Part shown: positions 29,355-38,660 of the stretch, one piece after another
How the letters are laid out: each line of letters begins with the position of its first letter
Position numbering within the stretch: position 1 is the first letter of the stretch
IMG/VR virus record: IMGVR_UViG_3300030419_006277
Location: 1 to 47,283 of that record
DNA length: 47,283 bases
From: a virus
Strand: one strand, 5' to 3'
Program-made: the position numbers and the translations under genes
Notes under the pieces: generated by a model
Database searches by the model: none
The model's input: the letters and a program-made list of their open reading frames with translations, nothing else
Told to the model about the DNA's origin: nothing

Positions 29355-30143
29355 GTGTCAAGCACTAGTTCAAATAAACAACCGTTAATGGTCGATCGTC
29401 CAGCGACGAATTCCACGTTGGTAACTGTGGCATCTGGACAATCCTTTTTAACAAGTCTTACCCCTACGGCTGTTGGTAATGCAACTAAAGTTTTTGACTG
29501 TGACTCAGCTTTAACGGATACTTCAATTAGTGGTGCTTATATAGATGAGATCTGGCTTCGTTATAGCAAAAGAGTTGTTGAATATATGGACGCGAAGGCA
29601 GCGACCACAGGCACTTATTCTGCAAACAGTACGACAGCCACAATAACTATTGCTGGTGGGCACGATTTAGAGGTAGGTCAAGAAGTTTGGCTAAACTTTA
29701 CAAGTTATAGTTCCGGAGCTGTCCCAATTGATGGTAAATTTACTGTTGTAACAATAACTCCAACAATATTTACTGTTACAATTCCATCATTAGGCGGTAC
29801 CATCACAGGAAATGTAAGTGTACAAACTCCTATTGATTTTTGTTTCTACCTTGTTGGTACTGGCACCATTACCAACATTAATCAGTTTTTCCCACTATTT
29901 GTTGCAAGTTTGCCCGCTACAACAACGTATCAAACATGTAGTTTGACGTTAAAAGGAGTTTTACCTTATATCAATCACCCGGTAGCACAGTCTGGTAATA
30001 ATGTTTCTTCATCGAATAGCAATATTCTTCCTAAGCAAAGAGGATTAATGTTGCAGAGAGGACAGGCTTTGTATTGTGCGACTAGTGGAGCCACTGCATT
30101 GACTAATGGTTTCTACTGTAACGTTCAAGGTGGATATTACTAA
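29355..30143 (+). CDS. 262-aa tail protein with one HGL-type beta module
   Basis: The start is GTG 29355. Residues 87-156 contain a beta module (TATITIAGGHDLEVGQEVW, then FTVVTITPTIFTVTI, ending TGNVSV) closely related to three modules in the next protein. The rest is beta-rich with a Gln/Asn linker. Position and pairing with the 771-aa protein suggest a tail-tube or nozzle component. Confidence 0.65.
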   Translation: MSSTSSNKQPLMVDRPATNSTLVTVASGQSFLTSLTPTAVGNATKVFDCDSALTDTSISGAYIDEIWLRYSKRVVEYMDAKAATTGTYSANSTTATITIAGGHDLEVGQEVWLNFTSYSSGAVPIDGKFTVVTITPTIFTVTIPSLGGTITGNVSVQTPIDFCFYLVGTGTITNINQFFPLFVASLPATTTYQTCSLTLKGVLPYINHPVAQSGNNVSSSNSNILPKQRGLMLQRGQALYCATSGATALTNGFYCNVQGGYY

Positions 30144-30152
30144 ATTAAAGTA

Positions 30153-32468
30153 ATGGCATTTGATGTCGGTGGTTTTAATTCTCCATCGAAGACGAATTTT
30201 AATGCTGATTTTTCAAAAGGTTTTGATGATAGGAATCAATTTAGTAAACCTGATGATTGGAAAGTAGATAATTCAAATCCCTATACTGCTGCAAAAGGTT
30301 ATAGGGTTAAATTTGCGAGTGAAGTTAAGTTTTACAATCAAGATGGTTTATGGCCACGATGGAGGCGTGGTTACGAAATATATACCATGACTCAGAGCAT
30401 TTTAGGGTCAACGGCAAATGAAAGAAGTAAGAGAGGAGATTATCGACTTTATTTTACGTTTCAGCAATATCCAGGTATTTTTATTCCTGCTCGTATATTT
30501 ACTTTTCCTTCAACAAATCAGGAGTTAGGTGAACATATTGTTGGTATGCGGGATACTGATGGTTTTAATTTTTACGATTTTGGTTTGCCTATTTTAGATG
30601 TACGTTATTTAGGGAATGCTGTAACCGCAACGTATAGTCAAAGTGGGACGACAATTGTTGTAACAAAGAATGAACATGGTTTATATCCAGGAGATAATGT
30701 TTATTTAGATTTTTCTAGTGGTAGTGGTGTTGATGCGACATTAAGTATTGTTAGTAAAACACAGAATACTTTTACTCTTACTGCAGCAGCGCCAGCAACA
30801 ACTTCTGGAAACGTTACGTATTACGTTTCTACAGCATTTACCGATCCACGATGGACAGTTAGCCGAGTTAAATTACGTTATTTACCAACTGAAGTTTCTT
30901 TCTTTGCCGGTGAAAGATTAGCGGATCGGATCATTGAAAAAGATCCTGGTATCTCTTCTACTTATTCTCGAACTGCTTCGACAGTTACTGTTACATGCTC
31001 TGCAGCGCATGGACTCTCAAGTGGTAATACAGTGTTCCTAGATGTTAGTACAGGCGATGTTTCTTCTGGTAGATATGTTGTTACTGTCACTGGTGCTAAT
31101 TCATTTACTGTCACTACAATTACCAGTGGAAGTACTTCTGGAAATGTTACTCTTAATCGCTTATTAAGGGGGTATCGTTATGACGATTATGTAGGGTATA
31201 CCGTAACAGGTTCGGATGCTACTACTAATGAATTAATATTTCAGCGAGACGATAGTTATGGTGCAAGTACTACTGATAATGTTGCAAAAACAACCGTACC
31301 AGCTCATCGAGGTTTTGCGATTGGTAGATATTTAACTACAGAACTGAGATGGCAATGTTCTTGTCAAGATTTCTCAAGACGTGATTCCTATGATCTATTT
31401 AGTGAATTAACTCATGAGAGATTTCCTGTTACTAATATCCACAGTACAAAACCTGGTAATGTTTTACAACCTGATGGAACTTTAAGTGACTCAAGGGATA
31501 TTCCAGGTACGTTCAGCGATTTAGGCTATCTCACAATAAATAATTTCTATCAGCTTCCAAGTTATAAAGATACAAAAACCAAATCGTTTCAAAACTTAAT
31601 GTACTATCAATTGAGATGGTGTAAGCATATTTATGCTGCCATGTTCTCTTTAGTCCATGATGAAGGTAATGAGCCTTTAAAGTTATCTGCTAAATATACT
31701 CAGTCAGGTCCAAACATAACAGTTGAATTCGATAATCATGGTTTAGATACTAATACTAAGATTGATCTGACATTTACGAGTGGCGATGCTGTTTCTGGTG
31801 AATACACTATTACTTCAGTCCCTGATGTTAATAGCTTTGTTGTTATTTATCCTTTTAGCAATATTTCTAGTGGTTATTGCACTGTAAGTAACTTAAAGAA
31901 GCACGAGTATGTAGGAGCTTGGTTAAACGAGCCGAATGATGAGCCTATTGGTGCCGGACGAGAGGTTTTTGAACAAAGATTTGCAAAAGAGAAGGCAAAG
32001 TTAAAGGAGTCAATTGAAATATTGAAGCTATTCCAAAGACATACAAAATGGAGTGGAAACAAAGAAGTCACTGGGGATTTCAACTTACCTCAAAATGTTG
32101 CAGACTTTGACCCATCGATGATCGGAATGACTTTGACTGATGGTATAAAACGTGATTCTGAAGGGAATTTAAGTCGAAGTGGTGCAACTACTAATACTAC
32201 AAATCGAATGATTGCTTTAGTTAATAAATTATTTAATAAATCTCCTACTTTGATTGAAGATATAAAATTTGGATTGATTAGTCAGCCTTTAAGTCAATAT
32301 GTTGAATCTTTTGAGTCAGGTTTAGTTAAAGGAGGAGAGTTTTTTAACGGTGATCCTGTAGAAACTGCTTCATCAGTTAGTACTATTGACGGAAGTACTT
32401 ATGCTCCAGATACTGATCAAGATACAGTAGTAGATGCTGGTTTATACAGAAATACAGCTCTTCCTTAG
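30153..32468 (+). CDS. 771-aa tail protein with three HGL modules and a SWIM-like zinc motif
   Basis: This is the largest tail gene. Three beta modules occupy about residues 159-223, 269-333 and 513-578; each has an HGL or HGLxxG turn and ends near SGNV or SGYC. Between the second and third modules are C402-S-C404 and C490-K-H492, a SWIM-like CxC...CxH zinc signature split by 85 residues. Domains of the HGLxxGDxV type occur in phage tail proteins. I infer a tail-tube or nozzle protein with an internal zinc site. Confidence 0.7.
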   Translation: MAFDVGGFNSPSKTNFNADFSKGFDDRNQFSKPDDWKVDNSNPYTAAKGYRVKFASEVKFYNQDGLWPRWRRGYEIYTMTQSILGSTANERSKRGDYRLYFTFQQYPGIFIPARIFTFPSTNQELGEHIVGMRDTDGFNFYDFGLPILDVRYLGNAVTATYSQSGTTIVVTKNEHGLYPGDNVYLDFSSGSGVDATLSIVSKTQNTFTLTAAAPATTSGNVTYYVSTAFTDPRWTVSRVKLRYLPTEVSFFAGERLADRIIEKDPGISSTYSRTASTVTVTCSAAHGLSSGNTVFLDVSTGDVSSGRYVVTVTGANSFTVTTITSGSTSGNVTLNRLLRGYRYDDYVGYTVTGSDATTNELIFQRDDSYGASTTDNVAKTTVPAHRGFAIGRYLTTELRWQCSCQDFSRRDSYDLFSELTHERFPVTNIHSTKPGNVLQPDGTLSDSRDIPGTFSDLGYLTINNFYQLPSYKDTKTKSFQNLMYYQLRWCKHIYAAMFSLVHDEGNEPLKLSAKYTQSGPNITVEFDNHGLDTNTKIDLTFTSGDAVSGEYTITSVPDVNSFVVIYPFSNISSGYCTVSNLKKHEYVGAWLNEPNDEPIGAGREVFEQRFAKEKAKLKESIEILKLFQRHTKWSGNKEVTGDFNLPQNVADFDPSMIGMTLTDGIKRDSEGNLSRSGATTNTTNRMIALVNKLFNKSPTLIEDIKFGLISQPLSQYVESFESGLVKGGEFFNGDPVETASSVSTIDGSTYAPDTDQDTVVDAGLYRNTALP

Positions 32469-32470
32469 TT

Positions 32471-32902
32471 ATGGCAGTACAGATTTTATCTAGGCGTTCG
32501 AGTGTTCTTTATGATCGGCCTTTTCCTATTCGTCTTGGTGTTGGTGAGTTGGCTATTAATAATAATGCCGGGGATCCGGGATTATTTTTTATTGATAATA
32601 CCGCCTCTCCTTCAACAGCTCTAATAAAGGCAGGTCCTACGCATGTTGGTAATACGGCTCCAAATGTTTCTCCAGCTGGTTATACAAGCCCCAGCAAGGG
32701 TGAATCTTGGTTAGACACAGCTAGTACTCATATTCTTAAATTTAATGACGGTACTGCATGGAAAACTGCAAAAGCCGTGGCTTCAGTAGATGCGGGGTTT
32801 CCTGCGAATCCAGTAGATGGGCAATTACATTTCAATACTTCTACAAGTAAATTGAATATGTATCGTCTGTCTACTACATCTTGGGTTGTAATTGGACCTT
32901 AA
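32471..32902 (+). CDS. 143-aa tail fibre-associated protein
   Basis: A beta-rich protein with the recurring fibre segments GDPGLFFIDNTASPSTAL and DGQLHFNTSTSKLNMYR, a pattern common in cyanophage tail proteins. It starts 2 bases after the 771-aa gene. Its stop shares bases with that of the convergent minus-strand gene (TTAA at 32899-32902). Confidence 0.6.
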   Translation: MAVQILSRRSSVLYDRPFPIRLGVGELAINNNAGDPGLFFIDNTASPSTALIKAGPTHVGNTAPNVSPAGYTSPSKGESWLDTASTHILKFNDGTAWKTAKAVASVDAGFPANPVDGQLHFNTSTSKLNMYRLSTTSWVVIGP

Positions 32903-33144
32903 CGGTGAGTAAGGAGATGATCAAGAATTCGATCCAATTTATTATGGACCGCTTGCATTTCCCGTAAAAAATCTTCTTTTAACACGTAATCACAAACAAC
33001 GCGGTTTTGTAGGTTATCTAGATCACGTTCGATATTTTCGAATCGTTTGTCTAGTTTTTTATTGAAGTTTGAAAGTGCCCGAGATAATCCAGCAAAAGCA
33101 CCGATGCTTCCTGATAAAACGGCAGCAATAAGTTCCGGCGACAC
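32899..33144 (-). CDS. 81-aa membrane/coiled-coil protein on the opposite strand
   Basis: The start is GTG 33142-33144 after a clear ribosome-binding sequence (AAAGGAGA). An N-terminal membrane helix (LIAAVLSGSIGAFAGLS, residues 5-21) precedes a long coiled coil (KLDKRFENIERDLDNL, then REMQAVHNKLDRIL). I recognise this as a protein present singly and antisense in cyanophage tail regions; its role is unknown. Its stop overlaps the convergent gene's stop by four bases (TTAA). Confidence 0.8.
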   Translation of the reverse strand: MSPELIAAVLSGSIGAFAGLSRALSNFNKKLDKRFENIERDLDNLQNRVVCDYVLKEDFLREMQAVHNKLDRILDHLLTHR

Positions 33145-33212
33145 TTTTTTTCTCCTTTCTTATATTCTAAAGGATTTTACAAATTAAAATATAAAATAGT
33201 ACGCAGATTGAC

Positions 33213-33743
33213 ATGGCAACAGGATATGAACCAAATATAGAGGGAGCTATAACGGTTCTCGTAGATCTAATGACTGCAAATGGGTTTACGATGAGTCGTC
33301 AGCCTTATGAGCCGAATTATCGCGGTTTAGTAGATGCACTCATTGATTTAAAAGAAGGTTTTCCAACTTTCTCTCCAATTCGAGTTGGTTTTGACGCTAC
33401 TACTTTTGAGGCCGTCGCTGATAAAGACGCTTTATATATGCGTACTTCTGATGGGAAAGTAGGTAAAGCCACTGCTACAAGTGGTAGTTCAGAAGCTGCA
33501 AATGTTGTCGGTTTTGCTGATTCTGCAAAAGGTGCAGATGAAACAGTAAAAATTGTAGTTGTTGGGATAAAAACAATGAGTGGATTAGACGCAGGTGATT
33601 TATATTACTTATCGCCTACAACTGCAGGTGCAATAACAACAACAGCCCCTAGTGGTTCAGGACAAGCAGTGACTCGTTTAGGAGAAGCAGCTACAGCCAC
33701 TGATTTTAGTATCCAACTTGAACCTCCGATCCTCTTAGTATAA
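33213..33743 (+). CDS. 176-aa tail fibre/knob protein A, tandem paralogue
   Basis: It opens with two successive copies of a short unit: GYEPNIEGAITVLVDL and PYEPNYRGLVDALIDL (residues 4-19 and 31-46). A domain ending GLDAGDLYYLSPTTAGAI and LGEAATATDFSIQLEPP follows. The following gene repeats the same domain order, so the pair is a tandem duplication. The DUF2190-like beta core suggests a small capsid- or fibre-decorating protein. Plus-strand tail context. Confidence 0.65.
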   Translation: MATGYEPNIEGAITVLVDLMTANGFTMSRQPYEPNYRGLVDALIDLKEGFPTFSPIRVGFDATTFEAVADKDALYMRTSDGKVGKATATSGSSEAANVVGFADSAKGADETVKIVVVGIKTMSGLDAGDLYYLSPTTAGAITTTAPSGSGQAVTRLGEAATATDFSIQLEPPILLV

Positions 33744-34213
33744 TGCCAAATCCCGGAGTTATTGATAATGAACCGTATGCACCTAATTCTGAGGGTCTAA
33801 CAGGCGTACTGATAGATCTAAAAGAAACAATGGCTGATAAACAGACTTATTCTGTTATTGGTTATCAGTGCATAACATTTGAAAATGTTACACAGGGGGA
33901 AGCACTTTATTGTCGAAGTAGTGATGGGAAAGTAGGTAAAGCTATTGCTGATGATACTTTTGATAAAGCTCTTGTTGCTGGGTTTGCTCAAACAACTAAG
34001 TCAACAGGTCAATCAGTAAATGTAATTGTCAGAGGATTAATGGCTACCTCTGGATTAGATGCGGGAGATGACTATTATCTTTCTGCTGCATCAGCGGGTG
34101 CAATAACAAAAACACCTCCATCTGGATCTGGTGAGTATTTAACACGTATTGGTGAGGCTGGTACTTCTACTCAATTAATTATTAAATTAGAGCCACCTAT
34201 TCTTATAAGTTGA
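33743..34213 (+). CDS. 156-aa tail fibre/knob protein B, tandem paralogue
   Basis: It is coupled to protein A by TAATG and aligns with it through PYAPNSEGLTGVLIDLKE near the start, CRSSDGKVGKA, GLDAGDDYYLSAASAGAI and RIGEAGTSTQLIIKLEPP at the end. It has a single copy of the N-terminal unit that protein A has twice. The two probably form similar trimeric or pentameric beta structures. Confidence 0.65.
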   Translation: MPNPGVIDNEPYAPNSEGLTGVLIDLKETMADKQTYSVIGYQCITFENVTQGEALYCRSSDGKVGKAIADDTFDKALVAGFAQTTKSTGQSVNVIVRGLMATSGLDAGDDYYLSAASAGAITKTPPSGSGEYLTRIGEAGTSTQLIIKLEPPILIS

Positions 34214-34288
34214 AGATTTAAGTCATCGTAAGATAGAGGTAAGTAGAAACTTTCTATTCATAAGGACTCCAAGGGCTTGGGTTAAAGT

Positions 34289-35716
34289 ATGGCAGTTAGA
34301 GATCCACTAATAATTGTTTCTGGATTATTTCAGGAATTAAATACTTCTTCTGATAAGTTAAATCTTGATGGAAATACGACTGCTGATTTAGCTGAGAATA
34401 CTAATCTTTATTACACCAATGCCAGAGCACGTGGCGCTGTTTCTGCAACTGATTCAGGTGGTTTAGGCAGTTTTACATATACATCTGGAACAGGGGTATT
34501 TGAATATACAGGACCTTCTGATGCAGATGTGCGAGGAAAGGTTAGTGTTGCTTCAGGTGAAGGATTAACTTATAACTCTTCTACTGGAGTATTGGGAACG
34601 AGTGCAATCCCTAATACGCAATTAGCTAATAGTTCTGTAACAATAGGATCAACAGCTGTAGCTCTAGGAGCAACTGTAACAAATTTCACTGGAATTGGAT
34701 CTTTAACTTCTACAGTTAAAGTTTCATCAGATGTTCTAGAAGCAAGTAGTTACGTAAGAGTTGGAACTGACGGAGAAGTAGGCGGTGTTCGTTTAGAAAA
34801 ATTATTTAGTACCACTAAATCTGCAGTAACTTTTGAAGGTGCTACAGCAGATGATTTTGAAACATCTCTAACAGTAACTGATCCGACAGCTGATAGAACT
34901 ATCACACTACCTGATGCAAGTGGAACTGTTGCCTTAACAAGCGATCTTGTTGTTACTGCCAGTAGTACAACTACTTTTTCAAATAAAAGTATTGCTCTAG
35001 GAAGTAATACAGTTACGGGTACGACTGCTCAATTTAATACAGCGTTAACAGATGGAGATTTTGCAACTTTAGCAGGTACTGAAAGTCTTACAAATAAAAG
35101 TCTTACTGCTCCAGTTCTGAATGCTACTTCGGCTACTGTCGCAGGCAAGATTTTATTTAAAGAAGGTACAGATAATGGAACAAATACAGTAACTTTGTTA
35201 GGAGCTGCTTCAACTGCAGATGTAACTATTACTCTCCCAGCGGAAACAGGCACGGTATTAACAAGTGCATCTTCTATTGCAAATGGAAATTTAGCTAATA
35301 GTACTGTAACTATAGGATCTTCAGCTGTTTCTCTAGGTGCGACTTTATCTTCTATTGCTGGTTTAACTTCTTTAACGTCTGCAGCAGTGGTTACAGATGA
35401 TGATGGATTTAGAGTTCGAGATAATACAGATAATACTAAACAATTAGCTTTTGAATGTTCATCAATTGCGACAGGAACTACTAGAACATTAACTATACCG
35501 GATCAAAGTGGAACTATTGCATTAGTTGGCGGTGGTGCAACTGAATTCTTAGATAATGTATTTAGAGTCCAAGACAATGCAGATAATTCAAAAGAATTAG
35601 CTTTTGAATGTTCAGGAATTTCTAGTAGTACTACTCGTACAATGACAGTGCCGAACGAAAATGGAACCATTTCCACTGAAAGTTTTGCAACTGCAATCGC
35701 AGTGGCATTAGGATAG
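34289..35716 (+). CDS. 475-aa tail fibre protein with internal repeats
   Basis: A Ser/Thr/Gly/Asn-rich repetitive beta protein, with TNLYYTNARARGAVS near the start, typical of cyanophage tail fibres. The internal duplications QLANSSVTIGSTAVALGAT / NLANSTVTIGSSAVSLGAT and DGFRVRDNTDNTKQLAFEC / NVFRVQDNADNSKELAFEC show it grew by segment copying. It likely forms a trimeric fibre shaft; the C-terminus is short and may bind a partner. Confidence 0.75.
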   Translation: MAVRDPLIIVSGLFQELNTSSDKLNLDGNTTADLAENTNLYYTNARARGAVSATDSGGLGSFTYTSGTGVFEYTGPSDADVRGKVSVASGEGLTYNSSTGVLGTSAIPNTQLANSSVTIGSTAVALGATVTNFTGIGSLTSTVKVSSDVLEASSYVRVGTDGEVGGVRLEKLFSTTKSAVTFEGATADDFETSLTVTDPTADRTITLPDASGTVALTSDLVVTASSTTTFSNKSIALGSNTVTGTTAQFNTALTDGDFATLAGTESLTNKSLTAPVLNATSATVAGKILFKEGTDNGTNTVTLLGAASTADVTITLPAETGTVLTSASSIANGNLANSTVTIGSSAVSLGATLSSIAGLTSLTSAAVVTDDDGFRVRDNTDNTKQLAFECSSIATGTTRTLTIPDQSGTIALVGGGATEFLDNVFRVQDNADNSKELAFECSGISSSTTRTMTVPNENGTISTESFATAIAVALG

Positions 35717-35720
35717 ACTT

Positions 35721-36122
35721 ATGGCTACCCAAGTACAATTTAGAAGAGGCACTACAGCTGAGCACAGTAGTTTCAAAGGTGCTGATGGTGAAGTTACTGT
35801 AGATACTTCGAAAAAGACAGTTGTTATTCATGATGCTATTCAAGCAGGTGGTTATCCAGTTTTAAGACAGGATGGTTCCAATTCAGCTTTATCGCCCGGT
35901 GGACTTAGCAATTGTGCTTTAAAGTTTGATGGAGATTCGAATACTGGAATTATTAGCCCGTCTGCAGACAACATATCTTTAGTTACTGGAGGAGTTGCAA
36001 GGCTTACAATAGACGGAAGTGGTGCTGTGACTATTCCTGGTAATCTTATTGTTTCTGGTACTTTAACTGCAACATCCACTAGTTTCTCAGATCAAATTGC
36101 ACTCATTCTCGCATTAAGCTGA
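35721..36122 (+). CDS. 133-aa fibre protein with Mtd-like N-terminal domain
   Basis: The opening QVQFRRGTTAEHSSFKG plus DGEVTVDTSKKTVVIHD is the signature of the N-terminal domain shared with the Bordetella phage major tropism determinant and many tail fibres. The remainder is a beta segment with SNTGIISPSADNISLV. The protein is short, so it may be an adaptor carrying only the virion-binding end. Confidence 0.75.
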   Translation: MATQVQFRRGTTAEHSSFKGADGEVTVDTSKKTVVIHDAIQAGGYPVLRQDGSNSALSPGGLSNCALKFDGDSNTGIISPSADNISLVTGGVARLTIDGSGAVTIPGNLIVSGTLTATSTSFSDQIALILALS

Positions 36123-36123
36123 T

Positions 36124-36462
36124 ATGGCAAATACTTTCAAAGTCGATACTAAAGCAAGTGTTGTTACTGCAGCTATAACGGATGCAACTGCAGTAGTTGT
36201 TACAGCAGGGGGTTCGGCGACATGTATTCTTCTGAGTGTTTTGTTATCAAATAAGACCGGGACAAGTGCTGATGTTGATGTTTATTTAGAAACTACTGGT
36301 GATGATGTTTATTTATTAAGAAATGCTCCAGTACCTACTGGTTCTTCACTTGAGGTGATTAGTGGATCAAAAGTAATAATGGAATCCAATGATAAGTTAC
36401 GAATACGGTGCGGAACGGCATCAGCTATTGACGCCTCAGTCAGTTACTTAGAGCAGACTTAA
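36124..36462 (+). CDS. 112-aa beta-sandwich tail protein
   Basis: A small all-beta protein (CILLSVLLSNKTGTSADVDV, then VYLLRNAPVPTGSSLEVISG), a pattern found repeatedly next to tail fibres in marine phages. It is related in plan to the 113-aa protein at 28155. It starts one base after the preceding stop. Confidence 0.65.
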   Translation: MANTFKVDTKASVVTAAITDATAVVVTAGGSATCILLSVLLSNKTGTSADVDVYLETTGDDVYLLRNAPVPTGSSLEVISGSKVIMESNDKLRIRCGTASAIDASVSYLEQT

Positions 36463-36474
36463 GGGGGTAAAAAA

Positions 36475-37116
36475 ATGACATTAAAGTTAAATGGCAGTTC
36501 CTCTGGTTTTGTAGCAATCGACGCACCAGCAGCAGCTGGAGGTAATACTTTAGTTCTCCCACCAGATAATGGAAGTAATGGAGAGTTTTTACAGACGAAT
36601 GGATCGGGGACTTTAGATTGGGCAGCAGTTTCGTCTGGTTTTGAAACTGAAGAATATGATGAGTGGAGGTTGACTACTAGTTTTACTGGTGCAGTAAACC
36701 CACTTACAAATAATTTAGAGCGACCAGATACTAATAGTTTTGAAAAGATAGGAACCGGAGTTTCACAATCTTCTGGTGTTTGGACTTTCCCTAATACAGG
36801 TAAATGGTTGATAACTACAAACTCAGCACATTATAAGCAATCAACTGTCGCTCGTTGGCCTGGTAGCATACATTACACGACCGTAGATAATGGATCAAAC
36901 TGGGTGGAAGCCGCAACAGGTTGGGCCTGGATGTACTATGCTAGTAACTCTGCAGGTAACACTGTAACTTTACGTACTCTATTTGATTGTACAGATACCA
37001 GCACTCATAAATTCAAGTGGGCTATTAATGATTCTGATGGCGAAACTACCACAACTGTTGGTGATACAGGAGCTAATAAAACATACATCTCCTTCTGGAA
37101 AATAGGGAGTACATAA
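36475..37116 (+). CDS. 213-aa tail fibre tip-like protein
   Basis: It starts after the ribosome-binding sequence AAGGGGGT. An N-terminal fibre segment (LKLNGSSSGFVAIDAPAAAG, GNTLVLPPDNGSNGEFL) leads to a C1q-like beta domain with Trp and Gly turns (GKWLITTNSAHYKQSTV, YYASNSAGNTVTLRTLF). This layout is a receptor-binding or structural tip common in cyanophages. It opens the first fibre cassette. Confidence 0.65.
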   Translation: MTLKLNGSSSGFVAIDAPAAAGGNTLVLPPDNGSNGEFLQTNGSGTLDWAAVSSGFETEEYDEWRLTTSFTGAVNPLTNNLERPDTNSFEKIGTGVSQSSGVWTFPNTGKWLITTNSAHYKQSTVARWPGSIHYTTVDNGSNWVEAATGWAWMYYASNSAGNTVTLRTLFDCTDTSTHKFKWAINDSDGETTTTVGDTGANKTYISFWKIGST

Positions 37117-37117
37117 A

Positions 37118-37456
37118 ATGGATACTAATACAGGAAGACCAAATCACATTGAAGACTATTTAATTACTGTAAGGAAGGGTCAGTGGTTTGGATGGACTAA
37201 TCCTAAAAATAAAATCTATTTAAATCTTGTTGTTAATGATGGAGGTAGTAAACCTTCTGAAGCAGATTGTACTAATGGACTTAAAGCACTACAAGATTCT
37301 TGGGATTTAGAAAATGACTCATATAGATCTAGACGCAGAGTAAAGTATCCTGATTTAGGTGAACAACTAGATCTTTTGTATTGGGACAAAAAGAATGGAA
37401 CTAATAAGTGGGTAGAATCTATTGATAAAATAAAATCTGATGTTCCTAAATCATGA
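37118..37456 (+). CDS. 112-aa fibre-cassette helper protein A
   Basis: The C-terminal segment SRRRVKYPDLGEQLDLLYWD matches MYPPFGDQLDSLYKD in the gene at 40388, and similar YPxxxEQLDxLY motifs occur in XkdW-type and tail-fibre assembly proteins. An assembly factor for the adjoining fibre is likely. It lies immediately upstream of the 383-aa fibre. Confidence 0.65.
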   Translation: MDTNTGRPNHIEDYLITVRKGQWFGWTNPKNKIYLNLVVNDGGSKPSEADCTNGLKALQDSWDLENDSYRSRRRVKYPDLGEQLDLLYWDKKNGTNKWVESIDKIKSDVPKS

Positions 37457-37506
37457 GTATATTTAAAGTAGGAGCCATTAAAATATACTTAATTGAGGTG
37501 AAATAA

Positions 37507-38658
37507 ATGGCACTTAATGTTGTTAGTTCTGACAGATTAAGTACTAACGTAAAAACTTCAAACTTAGCCACAGGACTTTCAAGTAAAGTAGGTTCTAGTA
37601 AAAATTTACTAGTTAATGGAGCCATGCAGATTAGTCAGCGTGGAAATGTAACGGGTAAAACAGCTAGCACTTATGGAGGCCCTGATCGTTGGAAAACTTC
37701 AATTAGTGGATTAGGTACTTGGTCTATTAGTCAAGAGACTTCTGTTGTCCCAGCAGGTTTTAAAACTGCATATAAATTAGACTGTACGACTGCTGATGCT
37801 TCACCAGCCGCCACAGATCTTCTTGTTCTTCAATATAAGCTAGAAGGATTTGATCTACAAGGAGTTGCCGCTGGGACTTCTTCTGCTAAAAAACTTAGTT
37901 TAAGTTTCTGGGTTAGATGTACTAAAACAGGTAACTTTACTGTTCATTTAGACAATAAAGATGCAACCAGATCTATTGGTTCTACTGTAACTATCAGTTC
38001 TGCAGATACATGGGAAAAGAAGACCATGACATTTGCTGCTGATACAACAGGCGCATTTAATAATGATAATGGTGATGCTTTACATCTAAATATGTGGTTA
38101 GACGCAGGAAGTAATTACACAAGTGGAGCTGTTCCTTCTGCCTGGGAAGCTACATCTGATGCAGATAAGGCTGCTGGTACAAATTTAGCTTTAGGTAATA
38201 ACACTGCAAATATTTTTTATATAACTGGCGTTCAGTTAGAAATAGGAGATACACCTACTGAGTTCGAATATAGGCTGTACGGAGAAGAGTTAGAAAGATG
38301 TAAAAGATACTTCCATCGATTACTTGGAGGTGCAACTGATTACTGGCTACTCGCCACTAAGTATACAGATGATACTGCTATTGGTATCATGCATTGGTCT
38401 CCTTGGATGAGAACTACCCCTACATTTTCAGCGAATACAGGGACAAATTATTATCTTTGGTATGCAGATTCTGATGAATCAGGAGTTAATGTAGATGGTT
38501 CTGGTTTCTCTCTACAACAAGCAAGTGAAAGGTCTGGGGGTATTAGATATCTTCTAACTGGAGGAGAAAGTGGAAAGTCTTTTGCTGGAACAGGTGAAGG
38601 AATCTTATGGTTTTCTAGTTCTTCAGCTATAGTTGATCTTGATGCGGAGTTTTCTTAA
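37507..38658 (+). CDS. 383-aa tail fibre/carbohydrate-binding-like protein A
   Basis: The motif NLLVNGAMQISQRGN at about residues 33-47 and a jelly-roll with ITGVQLEIGDTPTEFEYR, then GEELERCKRYFHRL near 265 match the 'NLLxNG...QRG' fibre family of phages, whose beta-sandwich resembles carbohydrate-binding modules. The C-terminal region is beta-rich. A receptor-recognition role is likely. It is paralogous to the gene at 40708. Confidence 0.75.
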   Translation: MALNVVSSDRLSTNVKTSNLATGLSSKVGSSKNLLVNGAMQISQRGNVTGKTASTYGGPDRWKTSISGLGTWSISQETSVVPAGFKTAYKLDCTTADASPAATDLLVLQYKLEGFDLQGVAAGTSSAKKLSLSFWVRCTKTGNFTVHLDNKDATRSIGSTVTISSADTWEKKTMTFAADTTGAFNNDNGDALHLNMWLDAGSNYTSGAVPSAWEATSDADKAAGTNLALGNNTANIFYITGVQLEIGDTPTEFEYRLYGEELERCKRYFHRLLGGATDYWLLATKYTDDTAIGIMHWSPWMRTTPTFSANTGTNYYLWYADSDESGVNVDGSGFSLQQASERSGGIRYLLTGGESGKSFAGTGEGILWFSSSSAIVDLDAEFS

Positions 38659-38660
38659 TT

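Noticed and set aside
34214-34288. Possible tRNA in the 75-base gap before the 475-aa fibre
   Set aside because: The length fits, but no cloverleaf, no TTCGA-type loop and no acceptor pairing were found. The only structure is the short CCAAGGGCTTGG palindrome.
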